From Betaproteobacteria bacterium (GTDB lineage Bacteria > Pseudomonadota > Gammaproteobacteria > Burkholderiales > WYBJ01): a DNA stretch of 64,000 nucleotides. The stretch lies in contig WHTS01000008.1 in the NCBI GenBank assembly GCA_009377585.1, positions 7,438-71,437 of the forward strand. The letters run 5' to 3'. The position numbers were made by a program, and so were the translations under genes. Position 1 is the stretch's first letter; each line of letters starts with the position of its first letter. The notes below the pieces were generated by a model that saw only the letters and a list, made by a program, of their open reading frames with translations, did not search any database and was not told where the DNA came from. Shown here piece after piece: positions 25,723 to 33,676 of the stretch.

Positions 25723-26150
25723 ACCGGCGCGGGCGTATCCATCGTCGTGATGATCTCCGCCGTGCGTCCGGTGAGACAGCCCTCGTAGCCGCTGCCGCCT
25801 TCGGTTACGCGGAATGCCCAGCCCGGCGTCAACACGCGGTCGAGCATGCCCTTGAGCAGCGCCGGCATCGTTCCCCACCACGTGGGGAAGACGAACACGA
25901 GATGACTGGCCCATTCGATGTCGCCGCGTAGCGACGCGAGGTCCGGTTCCAGGATATGGTCGCACGGGGATGGCGTGCGCACGTTCGGATCGAACCGCGC
26001 CTGGCTCAAGTCCCGTATATGGACTTGCGCCGAAGCTTGCGAGCGCGCGCCGATGGCATAGGAGGCGGCGATCGCCGCGCTCAGACTTTGCTCGCCGCGC
26101 GGGTGCGCAACCACGACCATGATGCGAGGCGCGTCGGCGGAAGCGTTCAC
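25653..26150 (-). CDS. NAD(P)H:quinone-reductase-like flavodoxin-fold protein, C-terminus lost
   Basis: A 165-residue reading frame from GTG 26150 with the flavodoxin-fold NAD(P)H oxidoreductase pattern (KefF/MdaB/WrbA relatives): MVVVAHPRGEQSLSAAIA, FVFPTWWGTMPALLKGMLDR and TAEIITTMDTP. Family members run on for another 30 residues or so. Here the frame departs after VIYG into unrelated sequence, while the adjoining frame carries a UbiA start. A one-base indel near 25703 would join the two. It is probably a truncated or frameshifted gene; residual activity cannot be excluded because the FMN loop is intact. Confidence 0.6.
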   Translation of the reverse strand: MNASADAPRIMVVVAHPRGEQSLSAAIAASYAIGARSQASAQVHIRDLSQARFDPNVRTPSPCDHILEPDLASLRGDIEWASHLVFVFPTWWGTMPALLKGMLDRVLTPGWAFRVTEGGSGYEGCLTGRTAEIITTMDTPAPVYRVIYGAGRSPGYGRCACSSIP

Positions 26151-26656
26151 GGCGAACCGTTGCGCATGAGTCGAGCTCAATACATTGGCATGATAACGTC
26201 GCGCCAAGCCGGCGCACGCGCGCCAGTACCGCAGCGTCGGTGTCGCTGACAGCAAGCGGCACGCCCGCGGCTCGCAGCGGTGTTTTCTCCGAAAAGCCCG
26301 AGCCGCTGCTCGAGGCCCGCCAGGGCATGCGCGTTGCAAGCACGAGGGCCAACGCATTGGGCCAACGTATTTCGTCCCCCGCGCCCGGCTCGAGCCTTAC
26401 ATCGGCGGCTCGGCTGACCACGCCATCGCCACGACCTCGCGACCTCCTCCCGCGAGGGATGCGCGGCGCGTGGGGACGAATCCTCCTTCGGCGGAAGCTT
26501 TCCGCTGAGGGCGGGCGGCATTTGCTCGGGACAGGAGCCAGGAGCGCGCGGGACAGGAGCACGCAGGACACGTTTCGTCCGAACCGGGGTAGAATCGCCG
26601 GACGAACAATCGCTGCTTGACGTGCCGCCGATCGGCGGCACGCGTACGCGCCGCCC
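26151..26656. other. 506-nt stretch without a supportable gene
   Basis: Reading frames exist on both strands but none has a recognisable domain or a good ribosome-binding site. One minus-strand frame contains AGVPLAVSDTDAAVLARV, which might be the end of a decayed gene, but I could not match it. No clear promoter was found for the activator gene that begins at 26657; TAGAAT at 26590 is a possible -10 without a good -35. Confidence 0.5.
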
Positions 26657-28018
26657 ATGCCTCATACGCTGATCGTAGAAGACGACCCGGATTCCGCCGA
26701 TATGCTCGCCGAGCTTATCAAGGGCGAGGGATTCACCACGGCTACGGCGCATACGCTGGCCGAGGCGCGCCAGCAATTGGCCCTGCGCGAGCCCGACCTC
26801 GTCCTGCTGGACCTGGTCTTGCCGGACGGGAACGGCATGGATTTGTTCGCCGATCGCCCGGAAGCCTTTTCCGGCAGCGAAGTGGTCATGATCACGGGCC
26901 ACGCGAGCCTCGATACCTCGATCCAGGCGCTGCGCCTGGGCGCCACCGACTACCTCGTCAAGCCGATCAATTTCCGCCATCTGAAGAACATCCTGTCGCG
27001 CGTGACGCCGCCCGCCGAGCTGCAGAAGCGGATCGCGAGCTTCGAGAAGGATGTGAGCGAGATCGGCCGCTTCGGGCCGCTCTGGGGTCGGTCGAAGGTG
27101 ATGCGTGAGATCTATCACCAGATCACGCGCGTCGCGCGCACTTCGGTGAGCATACTGGTCTGCGGTCAGAGCGGCACGGGCAAGGAAGTCGTCGCGCAGG
27201 CCATCCACGAGCTGAGCCGGCGCCGCGACCGCGCCTTCCTCGCCGTGAACTGCGGCGCCATCTCGCCGCAACTGATCGAAAGCGAGATGTTCGGTCACGA
27301 GAAGGGCAGCTTCACCGGCGCCGCCCGCCAGCATCAAGGCTATTTCGAGCGCGCCCACGGCGGCACGCTGCTGCTCGACGAGATCACCGAGATGCCGCTC
27401 GACCTGCAGGTGAAGCTGCTGCGCGTGCTCGAGACGCGCATGTTCCAGCGCATCGGCGGCACGGAATCGATCGAGATCGACGTGCGCATCATCGCCGCCA
27501 CCAACCGGGACCCTTACGAGGCCGTCGCACAGGGTAAGCTGCGCGAGGACTTGCTGTATCGGCTCAACGTCTTTCGCATCGACGTGCCGCCGCTGAGCGA
27601 ACGGCGCGACGACGTGGAGCTGCTCGGGCAGAACTTCCTCGGCGAGCTCAATACTCTGGAGAAAGCCTCGAAACGCTTCACGCCCGGTGCGATCGAGGCA
27701 CTGACCGCCTATCATTGGCCTGGAAACGTGCGCCAACTGCGCAATGCCATTCAGCGCGCCTTCATCATGGCCGAGGGTAACGAGATCGACGAAGACTGCC
27801 TGTCGTTCGATGCCGTCTCGTCCGCCGCCGCCGCTCCCGCCGATGGCGCGAGCGTCACCGTGCGTGTCGGCACCTCGATCGCGGAGATGGAACGAAAGCT
27901 CATCTTCGCCACGCTGGACTACTGCGGCGGCCGGCGCGAGCAGGCGGCCGAGCTGCTCGGCGTGAGCCCCAAGACGCTCTACAACCGGCTGCGCGAGTAC
28001 GAGCGCGGCAACGGCTGA
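26657..28018 (+). CDS. NtrC-family sigma-54-dependent response regulator
   Basis: A 453-residue enhancer-binding protein that opens sigma-54 promoters. Receiver domain (1-120) with Asp52 as phosphate acceptor and Lys102. AAA+ domain (about 143-375) with Walker A GQSGTGKE (170-177), sigma-54 contact loop GSFTGA (217-222; the usual form is GAFTGA) and Walker [10 protein letters not shown]-terminal Fis-type helix-turn-helix (about 410-450, [19 protein letters not shown]). No cognate kinase adjoins it; the two kinase-like genes at 0-10 kb are unlinked. It is followed within 75 nt by a small gene with an exact sigma-54 promoter, which it may control. Confidence 0.96.
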   Translation: MPHTLIVEDDPDSADMLAELIKGEGFTTATAHTLAEARQQLALREPDLVLLDLVLPDGNGMDLFADRPEAFSGSEVVMITGHASLDTSIQALRLGATDYLVKPINFRHLKNILSRVTPPAELQKRIASFEKDVSEIGRFGPLWGRSKVMREIYHQITRVARTSVSILVCGQSGTGKEVVAQAIHELSRRRDRAFLAVNCGAISPQLIESEMFGHEKGSFTGAARQHQGYFERAHGGTLLLDEITEMPLDLQVKLLRVLETRMFQRIGGTESIEIDVRIIAATNRDPYEAVAQGKLREDLLYRLNVFRIDVPPLSERRDDVELLGQNFLGELNTLEKASKRFTPGAIEALTAYHWPGNVRQLRNAIQRAFIMAEGNEIDEDCLSFDAVSSAAAAPADGASVTVRVGTSIAEMERKLIFATLDYCGGRREQAAELLGVSPKTLYNRLREYERGNG

Positions 28019-28041
28019 TCCGGTGTGACCCGCGTGCGTGC

Positions 28042-28057
28042 GGGCACGTGCCTTGCG
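28042..28057 (+). promoter_or_regulatory. sigma-54 promoter of the 28093 gene
   Basis: CGGGCACG-TGCC-TTGCG is an exact GGCACG-N4-TTGC match, with GG (28043-28044) and GC (28055-28056) 10 nt apart. It starts 24 nt after the activator gene. The start would be near 28068, 25 nt before ATG 28093. Confidence 0.8.
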
Positions 28058-28092
28058 CCTCCCGCTGTGACATTTTTGTCGAGGAGGCAGCC

Positions 28093-28335
28093 ATGAAAAA
28101 GCAGGTTCACGGCGAAGGCAACTACCAGGCCACGCGCGACTACAACGAGCGCACCAAGGACTATCTGCAATCGGCCGATGTCGAGAAAGACGCGAAGAAG
28201 GCCGCACCACGCGACGAACGCGAAGCGCGCGATATGCAGAAGGCCGAGCAGCAGGGCAAGCAGCACGCCAAGGTGAAGGGCCACGAAAGGAATTTGCAGC
28301 CGCAAAAGAGTTCGCAGTCCCAGGACGACAAGTAG
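28093..28335 (+). CDS. small hydrophilic, probably disordered protein
   Basis: An 80-residue protein with no hydrophobic segment, no Cys and no Trp. It is rich in Lys, Glu, Gln and Asp (DYLQSADVEKDAKKAAPRDE, then AEQQGKQHAKVKGHE) and is likely to be unstructured. In composition it recalls desiccation or osmotic stress proteins, though I could not place it in a family. GAGGAGGC precedes the ATG. An exact sigma-54 promoter and the adjacent NtrC-type activator indicate RpoN-dependent control. Confidence 0.78.
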   Translation: MKKQVHGEGNYQATRDYNERTKDYLQSADVEKDAKKAAPRDEREARDMQKAEQQGKQHAKVKGHERNLQPQKSSQSQDDK

Positions 28336-28480
28336 CGGACGACAAGTAGCGACGAGCAGGTAAGTCATCGGCAGCGACCCGGCAAGCGCTATCCTGAAGT
28401 TCCTGGCCTGCCGGGTCGTTGCACGTCGGGCGTTCGCGCCGCGCTACCATGGCTGCTTTCTCCCATGACCGGAGCACGCG

Positions 28481-29860
28481 ATGAGCACCCGAGTCGAGCA
28501 CGACAGCCTGGGCGAGATCGCGGTTCCGGCTGACGCCCTCTACGGCGCGCAAACTCAGCGTGCCGTCGATAATTTTCAATTGAGCGGTCTGCGCATGCCA
28601 CGGCCGTTTCTGCGGGGCTTAGGCCTGGTGAAGGCCTGTTGCGCGCGCGTGAACCAGGAGCTCGGCCTGCTGGATGGTTCGATCGGGGCGGCGGTGTTCG
28701 ATGCCGCGATGCGCGTCGCTCGCGGCGAGCTGGACGCGCACTTTCCGCTCGACATCTTCCAGACGGGCTCCGGCACCAGCACGAACATGAATGCGAACGA
28801 GGTGATCGCGCAGGTCGCGACCGCAGCGCTCGGGCGCGCGGTGCATCCGAACGACCACGTCAACATGAGTCAAAGCAGCAACGACGTGATACCGACCGTG
28901 ATCCACGTGAGCGCGGCGCTGCTGGTCGAAGAACAACTTCGGCCGGGGCTGGACACGCTGGCAGGGACGATCGAAGCCCGCGCAGCCGAGATGCAAGCCA
29001 TCGTGAAAACCGGCCGCACGCACCTCATGGATGCGATGCCCTTGACGGCTGCGCAGGAGCTCGGCGGATGGGCAGCGCAGGTCCGCCACGACATCGAGCG
29101 CATCGACAACGTCGCTCCTCGGCTGCGGGCGCTGGCGCAGGGTGGTACGGCAGTCGGAACCGGCGTGAACGCGCCGGCCGATTTCGGGCCGCGCGTGGCG
29201 CGGGCGCTGTCGGATGAAACCGGCGTCGTCTTTTCGGCCAGCGAGAATTATTTCGAAGCGCTCAGCTGCCAGGACACCGCGGTCGAGTTGAGCGGGCAGC
29301 TCAAGGTGACGGCGGTGAGCCTGATGAAGATCGCGAACGACCTGCGCTGGATGAACAGCGGTCCGCTGACGGGGCTGGCGGAGATCAGCCTGCCGGCCTT
29401 GCAGCTCGGCAGCAGCATCATGCCGGGCAAGATCAATCCGGTGATTCCCGAAGCGGTCGCGATGGTGTGCGCCAAGGTGATCGGCAACGACGCCACTGTC
29501 ACCGTCGCCGGCCAGTCGGGCAACTTTCAGTTGAACGTCATGCTGCCGTTGATCGCGCACGATCTGCTGCAGTCGACCGAGCTGCTGGCGCACGCCTGCC
29601 GCGCGCTGGCCAGCCGAGCCATCGCCGGCATGACGATCAACGAGGCGAGACTACGCGAACAGCTGGGCTGCAACCCGATCCTGGTGACCGGGCTCAATCG
29701 GCGCATCGGCTACGAGCGCGGCGCGCAGATCGCAAAGCGCGCTTATGCGGAGGGCCGGCCGATCCTGGACGTGGCGGTCGAGATGACGGGCCTCGCACGC
29801 GAAGAGCTCGAGCGCTTGCTCGAACCCGCGGCCCTCACCCGGCCCGGCGTGCGCGACTAG
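28481..29860 (+). CDS. fumC: class II fumarate hydratase
   Basis: This 459-residue enzyme interconverts fumarate and malate and needs no iron-sulphur cluster, unlike class I fumarases. It carries the superfamily signature GSSIMPGKINP (catalytic Ser loop), GTGTSTNMN-like GSGTSTNMNANEVI, the HPNDHVNMSQSSND segment and TGRTHLMDAMP. Length and order match FumC throughout. It stands alone between the small stress gene and a repeat-rich spacer. Confidence 0.97.
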   Translation: MSTRVEHDSLGEIAVPADALYGAQTQRAVDNFQLSGLRMPRPFLRGLGLVKACCARVNQELGLLDGSIGAAVFDAAMRVARGELDAHFPLDIFQTGSGTSTNMNANEVIAQVATAALGRAVHPNDHVNMSQSSNDVIPTVIHVSAALLVEEQLRPGLDTLAGTIEARAAEMQAIVKTGRTHLMDAMPLTAAQELGGWAAQVRHDIERIDNVAPRLRALAQGGTAVGTGVNAPADFGPRVARALSDETGVVFSASENYFEALSCQDTAVELSGQLKVTAVSLMKIANDLRWMNSGPLTGLAEISLPALQLGSSIMPGKINPVIPEAVAMVCAKVIGNDATVTVAGQSGNFQLNVMLPLIAHDLLQSTELLAHACRALASRAIAGMTINEARLREQLGCNPILVTGLNRRIGYERGAQIAKRAYAEGRPILDVAVEMTGLAREELERLLEPAALTRPGVRD

Positions 29861-29917
29861 AGCGAATCGACGGTGTGGTTCTCGGTCGCGTGAGACCACC
29901 CCGTCCGCGACGTTGTC

Positions 29918-30005
29918 GCGTCCAGCCCCTCCTTGAAAAGGAGGGGAGGTCTATTGCCCCTCCTCTCACGAGGAGGGGCGCCGGCGAAGGAGGCGGGGTG
30001 GTGTG
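29918..30005 (+). repeat. GC-rich palindromic repeat (family C)
   Basis: Two hairpins in series, CCCCTCCTTGAAAAGGAGGGG and CCCCTCCTCTCACGAGGAGGGG in outline, followed by GGCGGGGTGGTGTGGTTT. The same building blocks recur at 37992-38140 and 46430-46556. It lies between convergent genes and may act as a bidirectional terminator. Confidence 0.82.
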
Positions 30006-30021
30006 GTTTGCATGCGGCGAA

Positions 30022-30468
30022 TCACTTGTTCTCCACCGCGTAAACGTCCGTGATGTCACGCAGGCCCTTGAACTCGATCGCGTTGCCGCAGGTATCGGTC
30101 ACGGTCATGAGCATCTGCTCGCGGATCGTGCCCTTCTGCGTTACCGCCGGCTTGTTGAGGAAGTCCGCCCCATGTGCCGTGAGCTTCTCAGCCGTGCGCT
30201 GAAAGTCCTCCAAGGTCATCACCACGCCGAAATGACGCAACGGCGTCTTGCCGGATTCTCCCAATTTTCTTCCCTGGCCGCCCACGATCTCGGTCGGAGC
30301 CAGATGGGCCACGATGTGGTGACCGAAGAAGTTGAAGTCCGCCCGTCCCGGCAGCTTGCGGCCTTCGGGGCAGCCGAGCAGCTCGCCGTAGAAGTTACGC
30401 GCGCGATCCAGATCGTCGACCGCGAACGAGAAGTGGAACAGGGTCGGTGCGCTGCTGCTTGTCGTCAT
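30022..30468 (-). CDS. VOC (glyoxalase/dioxygenase) superfamily protein
   Basis: A 148-residue metal-binding protein of the vicinal oxygen chelate fold: FHFSFAVDDLDRARNFYGELLG at the first strand-helix, FFGHHIVAHLAP with possible His ligands, HFGVVMTLEDF, and DTCGNAIEFKGL with the C-terminal Glu ligand. Such proteins are lyases, isomerases or dioxygenases; the substrate is unknown. GGAGGAGG precedes ATG 30468. Its neighbours are catabolic genes. Confidence 0.9.
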   Translation of the reverse strand: MTTSSSAPTLFHFSFAVDDLDRARNFYGELLGCPEGRKLPGRADFNFFGHHIVAHLAPTEIVGGQGRKLGESGKTPLRHFGVVMTLEDFQRTAEKLTAHGADFLNKPAVTQKGTIREQMLMTVTDTCGNAIEFKGLRDITDVYAVENK

Positions 30469-30519
30469 ACCTGACCTCCTCCGGATGCACATCTCACCTC
30501 GACGGCCAAGCCGTCGGAG

Positions 30520-30700
30520 GCCGGCGTCGATTCGCTTTGCGGTCGATCCCCACTGCGTGGGCACCTCCGAACCGATAGATGCAACTGAAACCGCCAAGCC
30601 GTCGGTGCCCGGCGCCATTCGCTTTGCGGTCGATCCCCACTGCGTGGGGCCCCTCGCCCGGGAAGCTCATGTTGCCGCCCCTCGCCCGGGAAGCTCACGC
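30520..30700 (+). repeat. dispersed repeat B, two copies
   Basis: A segment reading TTCGCTTTGCGGTCGATCCC followed by CACTGCGTGGG occurs twice (from about 30529 and 30620), with related flanks that include CCAAGCCGTCGG. The phrase CCCCTCGCCCGGGAAGCTCA is also doubled. A third copy of the core is at about 46331. The pair fills the gap between the VOC gene and the thiamine-diphosphate enzyme gene. Confidence 0.85.
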
Positions 30701-30754
30701 CGCCCTCGGGGTGGATGAACGAAACGCCGTGACTACGCGACCGCGCGTGCGCCA

Positions 30755-32437
30755 TCAAGCCTTGAACACCACCGGCGCGAGCGTGTTCTGGTCGATCGCA
30801 ACCTCGACCAGCGCCGGCTTGCCGGACCCCAGTGCGCGTTCGAGCGCGCCCTTCAAGTCCTGCGGTTTTGTGACCTGCTCGCCGTGCCCGCCGAACGAGC
30901 GCACCAGCGCGGCAAAGTCCGGATTGCGATAGTCGACGGCGAACAGCCGCCCGCCGTAGTGCGCCTGCTGGAACGCGCGCTCGTTGCCGAGCCCCTGGTC
31001 GTTGAACACGACCAGCACTACCGGAATGTTTTCGCGCATCGCGGTCTCGAACTCGCCGATGTTGCACAGCGCGCCCATGTCGCCGGCGGCGGCGATGATC
31101 GGCCGATCGGGCCGCGCCAGCTTGGCGCCGAGCGCGATCGGGAACGCGCCGCCCACCGAACCCCAGTCCTCGATGGTGATGAAGGTGCCGGGCGCGTAGG
31201 TGCCATAGTAGTTGCGTACATGCTTACCGGCGTTGCCCGCATCGGTGACGACCATGCCGTTTCTCGGCAGCACTTCGCGCAAGGTATGCGCGACGAACTG
31301 CGGCTGGATCGGCACGGCGTCCGGACGCACGATTGCGTTGCGCTCGCTGTCGTGTTTGTCGCGCACCTTTGCGACGTCGATCCAAGCCTTGCGCAATCCC
31401 TTCGCCCCGGCGCGCTGGCTCAAGCCGGCGATGAAGCTCGCCGTCGACCCCGTGACGGCGACGCTCACCGGGAACACGATGCCGATGTGGCCCGGCGCCG
31501 CGGTATGGTGGACGAGCTTCGCATCCTTGCTGAAGATGCCGTACCGGAACATGGTCGAATACACGTCCATGTGCGCACCGATCGCGACGATGACGTCGGC
31601 CTGCGGCACGGTGGTATTGGCGCTCTCCCAGCCATTGCGCCCGAGCGGCCCCAGGGCGCTGGCATGATCGGTCGGAAACGCATCGGGCGAGTATTGCAGC
31701 GCCGCCACCGGGATGCCGGTGCGATCGGCCAGCTCGATCATCGCGGCGGCTGCCTGCTCGTTCAGCACGCCGCGGCCGACCACGAACACCGGCCGCTGCG
31801 CGGCGGCGATCGCTTCGAAGGCGCGATCGATCTGCGCGGGATCGCAGACCGGCAGCACGCTATTGCGATAGGCCGCGGGCTCGATCGCTTCCTGCTCGAT
31901 CGATTGCAGCAGGATCTCGCTGGAGGCTTCCACGTGCGTCGGGCCGCGCGGCTCGGTCAAGGCGACGCGGAAGGCCTTGCGCATCGACTCCTGCACCTTG
32001 GCGGTGTTGGGGATGCTGTAAGCCCACTTGGTGAGCGGGCGCATGAACGCCACTTGATCCATGTCCTGAGTCGCGTCGCGCTCGCGCACCTCGCTTTCCT
32101 GCACGCCGCACACGCTGATCACCGGAAGGAACGCGCGGTTGGCTGCGCCGATTCCGGTTGCGAGGTTGGTCACGCCGGGGCCTTCGGTCGCGGTGACCAC
32201 CGACGCCTTGCCGGAAGCGCGCGCGAAACCATACGCCATGAAGGCGGCGCCTTGCTCGTGGCGGGTGAGGATGAAGCGGATGCGCGGCGTGTCGCGCAGC
32301 GCATCGAGGATCGCCAGGTTCTGGGTTCCCGGTATGCCGAACACGTGATCGATGCCTTCGCGCAACAGCGTGTCCACCAGCGCACGCGCGCCTGTGATGC
32401 CGTTGCCGGTGCTGGCCTGCTTCGGGCCCGTTGCCAT
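30755..32437 (-). CDS. thiamine-diphosphate-dependent enzyme, acetolactate-synthase family
   Basis: A 560-residue ThDP enzyme. The N-terminal pyrimidine-binding domain has the activating Glu in TRHEQGAAFMAYGFAR and the GVTNLATGIGAA loop. A central domain follows, and the C-terminal pyrophosphate-binding domain has GDMGALCNIGEFETA with NDQG (GDx...N motif). Decarboxylases and ligases such as acetolactate synthase, benzoylformate decarboxylase and sulfoacetaldehyde acetyltransferase all share this pattern, and I cannot choose between them. GGAG precedes ATG 32437. A second, distant ThDP enzyme is at 44531. Confidence 0.92.
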   Translation of the reverse strand: MATGPKQASTGNGITGARALVDTLLREGIDHVFGIPGTQNLAILDALRDTPRIRFILTRHEQGAAFMAYGFARASGKASVVTATEGPGVTNLATGIGAANRAFLPVISVCGVQESEVRERDATQDMDQVAFMRPLTKWAYSIPNTAKVQESMRKAFRVALTEPRGPTHVEASSEILLQSIEQEAIEPAAYRNSVLPVCDPAQIDRAFEAIAAAQRPVFVVGRGVLNEQAAAAMIELADRTGIPVAALQYSPDAFPTDHASALGPLGRNGWESANTTVPQADVIVAIGAHMDVYSTMFRYGIFSKDAKLVHHTAAPGHIGIVFPVSVAVTGSTASFIAGLSQRAGAKGLRKAWIDVAKVRDKHDSERNAIVRPDAVPIQPQFVAHTLREVLPRNGMVVTDAGNAGKHVRNYYGTYAPGTFITIEDWGSVGGAFPIALGAKLARPDRPIIAAAGDMGALCNIGEFETAMRENIPVVLVVFNDQGLGNERAFQQAHYGGRLFAVDYRNPDFAALVRSFGGHGEQVTKPQDLKGALERALGSGKPALVEVAIDQNTLAPVVFKA

Positions 32438-32540
32438 AACGTCTCCTGCCTGCGTGTTTTCGGAAATTGGATCGCGGCGTGGGGTCGAAGCCGCGCCACA
32501 GGAATCATCGAAGTCTATGCGCTTGCCCAGCACGCAGCAA

Positions 32541-32609
32541 GGTTCGGTCGCGATCAGGTTCGATCGCGATCAGGACAGGTTCGATCGCGATCAGTTTCGA
32601 TCGCGATCG
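32541..32609 (+). repeat. four 16-bp copies of a GATCGCGATC palindrome
   Basis: Units of the form GGTTCGATCGCGATCA start at 32541, 32557, 32578 and 32594, with a 5-nt insert before the third. Each contains the palindrome CGATCGCGATCG or a one-base variant of it. The array lies between divergent genes, in the region where their promoters should be. Confidence 0.9.
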
Positions 32610-32682
32610 TAGAGCGGCGGTCTCGCATGCGACAATGGCGACCCAGCCAACCGGATCACACGACAACAACCCGAACCCTACG

Positions 32683-33627
32683 ATGACTCCTGCAGAGGCC
32701 GAATCCATACGCCGCCGCGCGCTCACCGCGCTATCGAACAACCGTACGCCCGGATACAACTTCCCCGGCTATTTCCTGGACCTTCAATGCATCCGCTACG
32801 ACACCGGCGGCGTGGTGCTGGAGATGGATACCGGCGCCCACAATGCGAATCCGGACGGCACGACGCATCTGGCGGCGGTCACGTGCCTGGCCGATTTCGC
32901 GCTCGCACAGGCTTGCCGCACCTTCGTCGATCCGAGCATCCGCACGGCGACGATGGCGCTGCACCTGCGCTTCCTCGGCGGCGAGGCGCGTGGCCGGCTT
33001 CGGGCGGAGGCCCACTCGACCGGATTTTCCGAGCGCACCGCCTTGGCCGAGGCGGATTGCTTCGGCCGGCTGACCTCGGAGGACAGGGAGATTCTGCGCA
33101 TGTCCGGCACCTGGGCGCGGCCGCCGGCGCCCGACGGGCGTGCGATGCATCCATTGCCCTGGGCGCGCACCGAGCCGGCACCGCCCGCGCCGCTGTTGAA
33201 GCCAGCCGAGCTCGATGCGATGGAGCGCGCCGCCATGCGCCGGGTTGCTCAGTCGCTGCGCGACGCGAAAGACGGCGAGTTCGCCGATCGGCTCTGGTCG
33301 CCGGTTGTGCGCAAAAGCGGCGAGCGCACGGTCGGCCGGCTCCCCATTGGATTGCACATCGGCAATCGCGTCGGCCATGTGCAGGGCGGCTTCTCGATCA
33401 GCACGGCGTTGTTCACCGCCATCGCCGCGGTCCCGCACCATCCGCTGCTGACGGCCGCATCGGCCTGGTACATCAGTCCCGGCCAGGGCAAGGGCCTGAG
33501 CGCGCGCTCGAGCGTCCTGCAGCGTGGGCGCAATGTCGCCGTCGTGCGCACGGAGCTGCTCGCGACCGGCGGCAAGCGCGTGCTCGAGGTGATCTCCAAT
33601 CACGCCGTCGCGCGGAAGGCGGTCTGA
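32683..33627 (+). CDS. tandem hotdog thioesterase-like protein
   Basis: A 314-residue protein with two hotdog-fold (PaaI/acyl-CoA thioesterase-like) halves. The first is marked by THLAAVTCLADFALAQACRT, the second by GNRVGHVQGGFSISTALFTA and ARSSVLQRGRNVAVVRTELL. The two halves probably form an internal dimer. In the second half the GHVQGG phrase carries the loop that usually binds CoA thioester. The start is ATG 32683; an in-frame ATG at 32635 is possible, and neither has a strong ribosome-binding site. Confidence 0.82.
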   Translation: MTPAEAESIRRRALTALSNNRTPGYNFPGYFLDLQCIRYDTGGVVLEMDTGAHNANPDGTTHLAAVTCLADFALAQACRTFVDPSIRTATMALHLRFLGGEARGRLRAEAHSTGFSERTALAEADCFGRLTSEDREILRMSGTWARPPAPDGRAMHPLPWARTEPAPPAPLLKPAELDAMERAAMRRVAQSLRDAKDGEFADRLWSPVVRKSGERTVGRLPIGLHIGNRVGHVQGGFSISTALFTAIAAVPHHPLLTAASAWYISPGQGKGLSARSSVLQRGRNVAVVRTELLATGGKRVLEVISNHAVARKAV

Positions 33628-33676
33628 GATTGCGCTGGCTCGCTTCCGGTCGCGACCGGCAGCACGCGCCCGCGGG

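Noticed and set aside
26177-28579. An 800-residue minus-strand frame opposite the NtrC-type activator
   Set aside because: It is antisense to a complete activator gene, a small gene and the fumC start; composition is typical of a shadow frame.
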